Shown here: in pieces, positions 8,747 through 15,224 of the stretch
Position numbering within the stretch: position 1 is the first letter of the stretch
How the letters are laid out: each line of letters begins with the position of its first letter
DNA from: Flavobacteriaceae bacterium TMED81
GTDB lineage: Bacteria > Bacteroidota > Bacteroidia > Flavobacteriales > Flavobacteriaceae
Direction: 5' to 3'
DNA: 29,661 nucleotides
NCBI GenBank assembly: GCA_002171575.2
Contig: NHEI02000025.1
Span: forward strand, 13,875-43,535
Program-made: the position numbers and the translations under genes
Notes under the pieces: generated by a model
The model's database searches: none
What the model was told of the DNA's origin: nothing
What the model saw: only the letters and a program-made list of their open reading frames with translations

Positions 8747-8831
8747 TTTAAGTTTGGTTGCTTTTGCTTAACATTCTGCTACCTATAATTAAAGCTTAAT
8801 TAACATTTTAACTGATTCAAATTAACGTTTC
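8735..8831. promoter_or_regulatory. Repeated TTAACATT-type sites between the TonB receptor and the lipoprotein
   Basis: TTAACATTCT occurs at 8735 and 8768 (the match extends to 11 bases, CTTAACATTCT), TTAACATTTT at 8800 and TTAACGTTTC at 8822. The spacings are 33, 32 and 22 bases, close to whole multiples of 11. The first copy overlaps the end of the receptor gene. A regulator binding on one face of the helix would explain it; TTAA is also frequent by chance in AT-rich spacers. Confidence 0.3.
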
Positions 8832-8847
8832 CTTTGGATCCTCATCT

Positions 8848-8855
8848 TATGTTTG
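8848..8855 (+). promoter_or_regulatory. Bacteroidota -7 promoter element for the duplicated lipoprotein gene
   Basis: TATGTTTG matches TAnnTTTG exactly, 17 bases before the ATG at 8873. A second exact match, TAAGTTTG at 8749-8756, with a TTG at 8724-8726, may be an upstream promoter. Because the element lies downstream of the alternative TTG start at 8834, it favours 8873. Confidence 0.5.
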
Positions 8856-8872
8856 TTACAAATAATAACGAT

Positions 8873-11080
8873 ATGAAAACCAACATTACTTTTTTTACTT
8901 TTTTATTATCTGGACTTTTGTTTGTCTCATGTTCAGATGATGATACTACAGAAACTGCAACATGCTCTGACGGCATTCAAAATGGAACGGAAACAGGCAT
9001 TGATTGTGGTGGGGATTGCCAACCATGTGCTGATCTTTCTGTGCTTTCAGGTGACCTTACAAGCAACCTTACACTTGATGCTTCTGTGGAATATTCACTC
9101 ACTGGTGCATTGGTTGTTAAAGCACCTGCTGAATTAACAATTCCTCGTGGAACAACAATCAAAGCCACTGGAGGTACCTCAGCTTATATAGCTGTGGAGC
9201 AAGGAGCTAAAATATTTGTTGATGGCTCAGCAGATTCTCCTGTTGTGATGACTTCTGGTTCTGACAATCCTCAGCCTGGAGATTGGGGTGGTCTTGTAAT
9301 CGCAGGAAAAGCACCTACAAACAAAGGAGCTTCACCAACCACTGAAGTTGGTGATCTAACTTATGGTGGAACAGCTTCTAACGATAGCTCTGGATCAATT
9401 CGCTACTTACGTGTCGAATACACTGGTGCAACATTTACCAACGAAAAAGAATTCAATGGAGTTTCTCTATTTGGTGTTGGTTCTGGAACCACCTTTGAGT
9501 ATGTTCAGGCCTATGAAGCAGGTGATGATGGTATCGAGTTTTTTGGAGGAACAGTTGATGGTTCGAACCTTGTTGTCACTGGCTCTGGAGACGATGGCAT
9601 CGACTATGCCGATGGATGGAATGGAAACGGAACCGACTGGTATATCAGTGGTGCTGCCAAAGGAGCGATCGAAGGATCCAACAATGGAGACAATGGAAAT
9701 GCTACACCTGTTACAACAACAACCCTAACAAATATCACAGTTGTAGGTCCAGTTAGCGAAGGTGCATTGTACTACAAAGAAGGCGGTGGTAATGTTACGG
9801 TCGACAACTTCTATGTTTCTGGTGCAGACTTAGGTATCAAATGGAAAGGAGATGATGCTGCAGCAGTTGCTCGTGTAAGTAATGGTGATCTCACTATAAC
9901 CAATATGCAGTTTGCAAATAATGCAGATGGATTTCAATACACCTCTGCAGGTGCTGAAAAACCAAGTTGGCTCGGTACAGGCGTTGCAACAGGTGCTGGA
10001 AACAAATCAGATGCTCCAACATGGGCTTCTGGATGGACTAATGGGTTGAGTAATAGTGCTGTTACAACTGAAACCTTAGAAGGAGAAACAAGTGGAACTG
10101 TAACACTAGATGCGAGTGTAGAGTACCTATTAACTTCTGGGTTTGTTGTGAAAAATGGAGGTACACTCAATATCCCAGCTGGTACGGTGATTAAAGCTAC
10201 TGGTGGCACATCTTCTTTTATCGGAGTTGCACAGGGTGGTAAAATTAATGTCAATGGCTCAGAAGATTCTCCTGTGGTGATGACTTCTGGTTCTGACAAT
10301 CCTCAGCGTGGAGATTGGGGTGGTCTAGTGATCGCAGGTAAAGCACCAACAAACAAAGGAGCTACAGCAACCACTGAAGTCGGTGACCTCACTTATGGTG
10401 GAACAACTTCTGATGATAGCTCTGGATCAATTCAATACTTGCGTGTCGAATACACTGGTGCAACATTTACCAACGAAAAAGAATTCAATGGAGTTTCTCT
10501 ATTTGGTGTTGGTTCTGGAACCACCTTTGAGTATGTTGAAGCTTACGAAGCAGGTGATGATGGCATCGAATTCTTTGGTGGAACAGTAGATGGTAAATAT
10601 CTTGTTGTTAATGGCTCTGGAGATGATGGTATCGACTATGCAGATGGATGGAATGGTGACGGAACCAACTGGTATATCAGTGGTGCTGCCAAAGGCGCAA
10701 TCGAAGGATCCAACAATGGAGACGATGGAAATGCTTCACCTGTTACATCAACAAACCTAACAAATATCACAGTTGTAGGCCCTGTTACTGAAGGTGCATT
10801 GTACTACAAAGAAGGCGGTGGGAATGTTACTGTTGTCAATATGTTTGTTGATGGTGTTGACCTTGGGATAAAGTACAAAACAGACGATTCAGCTGCAGTA
10901 GCTAGAATTGCAAATAGTGATTTGTCTGTCGACATTCAGTTTACAAATTCAGCAAGTGATTTTGAATACACTTCTGTTGATGCAAATTCAGCACCAACAT
11001 GGATGACAATAGCAACCGACAATACTGGCGCTGGAAATGGTGCAAGCAAACCAGATTGGGCAAATGGTTGGACAAATTAG
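8873..11080 (+). CDS. Surface lipoprotein with two tandem beta-helix-like units, 735 aa
   Basis: Lipoprotein with signal peptide 1-19 and lipobox Cys20. The next residues, SDDD, match the acidic lipoprotein export signal described in Flavobacterium, so it should face outward. A Cys cluster (C31, C45, C49, C52) with NGTETGIDCGGDC follows. Then two homologous units, about residues 59-390 and 403-735, are offset by exactly 344 residues over most of their length. Each contains LTIPRGTTIKATGG-like openings, SGSDNPQ-GDWGGLVIAGKAPTN, IEFFGGTVDG, DDGIDYADGWNG and GGGNVTV, and is rich in Gly, Asp, Asn and Thr, as expected of a right-handed beta-helix that may bind calcium. From memory the units resemble LipL48-type lipoproteins of Leptospira and proteins found beside TonB receptors in other Bacteroidota; I cannot verify this. 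It lies 126 bases after the receptor and has its own promoter and terminator. Confidence 0.88.
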   Translation: MKTNITFFTFLLSGLLFVSCSDDDTTETATCSDGIQNGTETGIDCGGDCQPCADLSVLSGDLTSNLTLDASVEYSLTGALVVKAPAELTIPRGTTIKATGGTSAYIAVEQGAKIFVDGSADSPVVMTSGSDNPQPGDWGGLVIAGKAPTNKGASPTTEVGDLTYGGTASNDSSGSIRYLRVEYTGATFTNEKEFNGVSLFGVGSGTTFEYVQAYEAGDDGIEFFGGTVDGSNLVVTGSGDDGIDYADGWNGNGTDWYISGAAKGAIEGSNNGDNGNATPVTTTTLTNITVVGPVSEGALYYKEGGGNVTVDNFYVSGADLGIKWKGDDAAAVARVSNGDLTITNMQFANNADGFQYTSAGAEKPSWLGTGVATGAGNKSDAPTWASGWTNGLSNSAVTTETLEGETSGTVTLDASVEYLLTSGFVVKNGGTLNIPAGTVIKATGGTSSFIGVAQGGKINVNGSEDSPVVMTSGSDNPQRGDWGGLVIAGKAPTNKGATATTEVGDLTYGGTTSDDSSGSIQYLRVEYTGATFTNEKEFNGVSLFGVGSGTTFEYVEAYEAGDDGIEFFGGTVDGKYLVVNGSGDDGIDYADGWNGDGTNWYISGAAKGAIEGSNNGDDGNASPVTSTNLTNITVVGPVTEGALYYKEGGGNVTVVNMFVDGVDLGIKYKTDDSAAVARIANSDLSVDIQFTNSASDFEYTSVDANSAPTWMTIATDNTGAGNGASKPDWANGWTN
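9047..10042 (+). repeat. Tandem protein-coding repeat, unit 1
   Basis: First of two direct repeats inside the lipoprotein gene, starting at codons for SGDLTS and ending with the codons for GWTN. It aligns with unit 2 at a constant offset of 1032 bases over most of its length. Bases 9410-9505 are identical, base for base, to 10442-10537. Confidence 0.9.
10079..11077 (+). repeat. Tandem protein-coding repeat, unit 2
   Basis: Second direct repeat, ending with the same GWTN codons immediately before the stop. Near its end it has gained one codon relative to unit 1. The 96-base block 10442-10537 is identical to 9410-9505 including all synonymous positions. Confidence 0.9.
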
Positions 11081-11121
11081 GTTTTAATATTAGTGTTTGA
11101 TTTAACTTTGGTTCACTTAAT

Positions 11122-11152
11122 AATTACCCCCATTTTTGGGGGTAATTTATTT
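11122..11152 (+). terminator. Intrinsic terminator after the lipoprotein gene
   Basis: Perfect 10-base stem AATTACCCCC / GGGGGTAATT with loop ATTTTT, followed by TATTTT. It lies 42 bases after the lipoprotein stop and separates that transcript from the phosphate transporter gene at 11197. Confidence 0.9.
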
Positions 11153-11196
11153 TACATTTACTTGTACATCGACTAAATATTTAGCATTTTTAAACG

Positions 11197-13488
11197 ATGG
11201 AAAACATCTACCTATTCATGCTCGTTGCCTTGGCTGTTTTGGCACTGGCTGACCTGATTGTTGGTGTGAGCAATGATGCGGTAAACTTCCTCAATTCTGC
11301 CATTGGTTCCAAGGCCTTGAGTTTTCGCGTGATTATGATAGTGGCCAGTGTAGGCGTAGCTGCTGGTGCCATTTTCTCCAGTGGGTTGATGGAGGTCGCA
11401 CGCAAAGGCATCTTTAACCCTGAAATGTTTGTCTTCTCCGAAATCATGGTGATTTTTATCGCTGTGATGATTACCGACATCTTGCTGTTGGACTTTTTCA
11501 ACACCCTTGGACTTCCCACCTCTACAACAGTTTCGATTGTTTTTGAACTTCTCGGTGCTGCCGTTGCCATGGCTCTGTTAAAAATCTACACAGGAGATGC
11601 CACCGAAGAACTCATCGCCTTTATCAATGTCGCCAAAGCAACACAAATTGTACTTGGTATTTTCTTATCGATTGTATTTGCCTTTTCCATTGGGGCTATC
11701 GTACAATATATTTCCCGTCTGTTTTTGAGCTTTCACTATCAAGAAAAACCCAAATGGATGAGCGCGTTATTTGGTGGAATGGCCCTTACCGCCATTACCT
11801 ATTTTATCATCATTAAGGGAATAAAAGGGACTCCCTATGCTGGCGAAACCCTTCCGCTTCTTGGCGGGATGACCCTTGGTGAATTTGCCGAAACCGAGCT
11901 GATCACGGTCTCTTCAATCGGGCTTGTATTTTGGACTTTGATCAGTATGATTTGGGTTCGTTTTTGGGATATCTACAAAATGATTATTGCAGTTGGCACT
12001 TTTTCACTCGCGCTCGCTTTTGCAGGCAACGATTTGGTCAACTTTATCGGCGTCCCCATTGCGGCATGGCAATCCTATCAGTCGTGGTTGGCTTCGGGAG
12101 TAGACCCAGAACTGTTTTCCATGGGGGGATTGGCTGCCAAAGTCGCAACACCAACCATCTTTTTATTCGTCGCTGGTCTGGTGATGGTCCTTACCTTATG
12201 GACCTCCACCAAAGCCAAGAAAGTCGTCAAAACAACCATTGACCTTTCCCGACAAGACAAAACCGAAGAACGATTTGAATCCAATGCCTTATCTCGTGGA
12301 TTGGTCAATGCTTTTGTGCGCACAACTGGCGTTATCAATCGACTGATTCCCACACCAATTCAAAATCTGATTACCAGACAATTTACCCAGCCCACACACG
12401 AAGAAGCGGTCATCAAAAAAGGGGATTTACCCGCCTTTGATAATGTTCGTGCATCGATCAACCTCACGGTAGCTGCTGTTTTGATTTCAATCGCGACCTC
12501 TTATAAGCTCCCGCTTTCAACCACCTATGTGACCTTTATGGTCGCCATGGGAACTTCCCTTGCCGATCGCGCTTGGGGCAGCGATAGTGCTGTCTATCGT
12601 GTAGCCGGGGTGATCAATGTCGTGGGTGGGTGGTTTTTGACTGCCTTCATCGCCTTCACGGCCTGTGCCTTGCTCGTTAGCTTTATCTACTTCGCCAAGT
12701 TGGTTGCGATTATTATTTTGCTGATTTTCTCCAAAATCATTCTCTACCGAAACTATATCCGATCTCAAAAAGAGAGTAAAACGCTCAAGGAAGAAGATGA
12801 GCTTTATATGACCGAAGCAGGGTCTGTCCAAGGGCTTATTGCAGAAAGTGCATATAACGTTTCCCGTATGGTTAGCCGTGCCAATGAAATCTATAAAAAC
12901 ACCATACATGGGCTTGCCACTGAAAATGTTGACACGCTGAAAAAAAATAAACGAAGTGTAAAAAAACTCGAAAATGAAATCAGTACCCTTCGCGATGAAC
13001 TCTACTACTTTATCAAAGAACTCGACGAAGACAGTGTAAAAGCCAGTAAGTTTTTTATCGGACTAATCGATTGTTTGGAGGACATGTGTCAATCCCTAGA
13101 ACTGCTCAATAAAAAGTGCCAAAAACACGTTAGTAACAAACACAAAAAAATCAAATACACCCAAATCAAAGCCCTCAAAACGATCGAAAATGAGTTGGAG
13201 GATTTGTTTTATGAAATTCGATTTACATTTGACCTAAATGACTTTGACCAAATCAAAGACATCCTACCCAAAAAGGAAATTTTGTTCAACTCGATTAACA
13301 GTCGAATTCAAGACCAAGTCAGTCGGACGAGAACCGAAGAATCAAGCCCCAAAAACACCACGCTTTTCTTTGGTATTTTATCTGAAACCAAAGACCTGAT
13401 CGCCGCAACTATGAACCTAATCGAGCTCTACTATATCGAGTATGACAGCGATATTGACCCCTTGATCAAAAAGAGTTCAGAGTCTTAA
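11197..13488 (+). CDS. PiT-family inorganic phosphate transporter with C-terminal PhoU-like domain, 763 aa
   Basis: Inner-membrane symporter that imports phosphate (or metal-phosphate). The two PiT half-signatures are recognisable in a Bacteroidota variant: GVSNDAVNFLNSAIGSKAL at about 23-41 and AGNDLVNFIGVPI near 276-288, where the common form is GANDVANA. About ten to twelve membrane helices fill residues 1-530, including KLPLSTTYVTFMVAMGTSLADRAWG in the second half. From about 540 to 750 the protein is soluble, alpha-helical and Lys/Glu-rich with repeated ESAYNVSRMV and EDMCQSLELL segments like the PhoU fold, which usually senses or regulates phosphate uptake; the fusion makes it much longer than a plain PiT. 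It has no close downstream partner and sits behind the lipoprotein terminator, so it has its own promoter, not clearly visible. Confidence 0.93.
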   Translation: MENIYLFMLVALAVLALADLIVGVSNDAVNFLNSAIGSKALSFRVIMIVASVGVAAGAIFSSGLMEVARKGIFNPEMFVFSEIMVIFIAVMITDILLLDFFNTLGLPTSTTVSIVFELLGAAVAMALLKIYTGDATEELIAFINVAKATQIVLGIFLSIVFAFSIGAIVQYISRLFLSFHYQEKPKWMSALFGGMALTAITYFIIIKGIKGTPYAGETLPLLGGMTLGEFAETELITVSSIGLVFWTLISMIWVRFWDIYKMIIAVGTFSLALAFAGNDLVNFIGVPIAAWQSYQSWLASGVDPELFSMGGLAAKVATPTIFLFVAGLVMVLTLWTSTKAKKVVKTTIDLSRQDKTEERFESNALSRGLVNAFVRTTGVINRLIPTPIQNLITRQFTQPTHEEAVIKKGDLPAFDNVRASINLTVAAVLISIATSYKLPLSTTYVTFMVAMGTSLADRAWGSDSAVYRVAGVINVVGGWFLTAFIAFTACALLVSFIYFAKLVAIIILLIFSKIILYRNYIRSQKESKTLKEEDELYMTEAGSVQGLIAESAYNVSRMVSRANEIYKNTIHGLATENVDTLKKNKRSVKKLENEISTLRDELYYFIKELDEDSVKASKFFIGLIDCLEDMCQSLELLNKKCQKHVSNKHKKIKYTQIKALKTIENELEDLFYEIRFTFDLNDFDQIKDILPKKEILFNSINSRIQDQVSRTRTEESSPKNTTLFFGILSETKDLIAATMNLIELYYIEYDSDIDPLIKKSSES

Positions 13489-13523
13489 ATCCAGTCGCAT
13501 TCTATCGAGTAACGCATATTGTG

Positions 13524-13531
13524 TACCTTTG
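13524..13531 (+). promoter_or_regulatory. Bacteroidota -7 promoter element for the carboxyltransferase gene
   Basis: TACCTTTG matches TAnnTTTG, 41 bases before the ATG at 13573. It lies just inside the longest possible reading frame (from 13519), which therefore cannot be the real start if this promoter is used. Confidence 0.6.
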
Positions 13532-13572
13532 CACATCGGTTTTCCCTCAACACAGGGCCTAAGCGAATAACT

Positions 13573-15174
13573 ATGCAAAGTTTTCGATCCAAAATCAATC
13601 CCAAAAGCGATCGCTTCCTCAGAAATAAGGAAGAGATGCAGGTGTTGGTTGACGAGCTTCATGCACACCTGACCGTTGCCAAAACCGAAGGCAGCAAGGC
13701 ATCGATAGAACGTGCCAGAAAACGAAAAAAGTTTTTGGCAAGGGAACGCATTCAGCTTTTACTCGACAAAGACAGTCCTTTTATCGAGCTCATGCCCTTG
13801 GCGGGCTTGCTCCACGAGGTGGGCTTTGGTCCTGGCGGTACTACCGTAGCCGGGATTGGTTATGTCAACAAACGCCTTTGCATTGTCAATGCCAATCTCA
13901 GCACACGCAAGGCAGGAACAGTCGATTATGCGACGAGCTTAAAAATCCGTCGTTTGGGTGAAATCGCTTTGGAAAATAAAATCCCAACCATCAACTTGGT
14001 GGAGAGCGGTGGCGCAAACCTTCCCGATCAAGATCGGGTGTTTAACAACTATGGCGCAACCTTTCGAGAGATGTCGTTGCGCTCCAAGCAAGGGATTCCC
14101 ACCATCTCGGTCGTATTTGGCAATGCCACTGCCGGCGGTGCTTATGTGCCGGGCATGTCGGACTATACCATTATGCAAAAAGATGCTGCCAAGGTGTTTT
14201 TGGCGGGACCGCCACTGGTTAAGATGGCAACCAATGAGGATACCAACGCGGAAGAACTTGGAGGTGCAAGCATGCATAGTCACGTTTCGGGCGTTGCCGA
14301 TTTTTTGGCCGACGACGAAATGGACGCCATCAATATTGCGCGCAACGTTGTAAAAACCCTCAAACCACATACTCCCCACTTTGAACCGCCTAAACCCATC
14401 GTGCCACCACGTTATAAGCAAGATGAGCTGTTGGGCATTCTTTCTGCCAATCTCAAAAAACCCGTTGATGTCCGTGAGGTCATTGCACGCATTGTAGATG
14501 GATCAGAATTTACCGAGTTCAAAGAAAACTATGGGATTACCATGGTGTGTTGTTGGACAAAAATCGCGGGATATCCCCTTGGTATCATTGCCAGTAATGG
14601 GGTCATATTTGCTGAGTCTGCCCAAAAGACCACCCAGTTTATCCAACTCGCCAACAAGTCCAACCTTCCCCTATTGTTTATGCACAATACCACTGGTTTT
14701 ATGGTTGGGAAATCCTATGAGCAAAACGGCATGATCAACAGTGGCTCACAAATGATTCATGCGGTAGCGGGAAGTACAGTTCCCCATATCAGCTTGTTGA
14801 TTGGAAACTCCTACGGGGCTGGGAACTATGCCATGTGTGGTCGTTCGTTTTCCCCACGCTTTTTGTTTTCATACCCCAATGTCAAAGCCGGGGTAATGGG
14901 AGCCGAACAACTCGCTGGTGTGATGGAAATCATCAAACGGAAGTCAGCCGCTTCCGCCAATATCAAAGTGGATGAAAAACAACTCAAAACGGAAAAGGAC
15001 GCCATCAAAAAAGACGCACAAGCCAAAGCGAGTGTGTGGCATGCCACGTCTGAACTTTGGGATGATGGCGTAATCGATCCGCGCAACACAAGAGAACACC
15101 TGACCATGGCTTTGGCAACGGTCTATCAAAACCACATTGAAGGAACAGATTCTTTTGGTGTGTTTAGAATGTAG
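13573..15174 (+). CDS. Acyl-CoA carboxylase, carboxyltransferase (beta) subunit, MccB-like, 533 aa
   Basis: Cytoplasmic biotin-dependent carboxyltransferase of the crotonase-like fold that moves CO2 from biotin to an acyl-CoA. N-half: ESGGANLPDQ near 144-153 and FGNATAGGAYVPGMSDYT (182-199) with the GGAY oxyanion loop; then GGASMHSHVSGVADF. C-half: TGFMVGKSYEQNG and GNSYGAGNYAMCGRSFSPRF (about 411-430). The pattern is closest to methylcrotonyl-CoA carboxylase beta, but propionyl- or another acyl-CoA is possible, so I give no symbol. Length is normal for the family. No biotin carboxylase/biotin carrier gene lies in the window, so the partner is encoded elsewhere. It ends about 50 bases from the convergent nrdA. 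Confidence 0.93.
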   Translation: MQSFRSKINPKSDRFLRNKEEMQVLVDELHAHLTVAKTEGSKASIERARKRKKFLARERIQLLLDKDSPFIELMPLAGLLHEVGFGPGGTTVAGIGYVNKRLCIVNANLSTRKAGTVDYATSLKIRRLGEIALENKIPTINLVESGGANLPDQDRVFNNYGATFREMSLRSKQGIPTISVVFGNATAGGAYVPGMSDYTIMQKDAAKVFLAGPPLVKMATNEDTNAEELGGASMHSHVSGVADFLADDEMDAINIARNVVKTLKPHTPHFEPPKPIVPPRYKQDELLGILSANLKKPVDVREVIARIVDGSEFTEFKENYGITMVCCWTKIAGYPLGIIASNGVIFAESAQKTTQFIQLANKSNLPLLFMHNTTGFMVGKSYEQNGMINSGSQMIHAVAGSTVPHISLLIGNSYGAGNYAMCGRSFSPRFLFSYPNVKAGVMGAEQLAGVMEIIKRKSAASANIKVDEKQLKTEKDAIKKDAQAKASVWHATSELWDDGVIDPRNTREHLTMALATVYQNHIEGTDSFGVFRM

Positions 15175-15224
15175 CCCTTTTCGAAATCGAAATCTCTGCG
15201 ATTATCTGCTGATTGGGTGTGGGA

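Noticed and set aside
8834..8872. Upstream TTG start adding 13 residues to the lipoprotein
   Set aside because: The extension would precede the lipoprotein signal peptide and overlap an exact -7 promoter element.
9047..11077. The repeated DNA in the lipoprotein gene as a CRISPR or mobile element
   Set aside because: There are only two long in-frame copies that encode a coherent protein; no spacer structure, target duplication or transposase is present.
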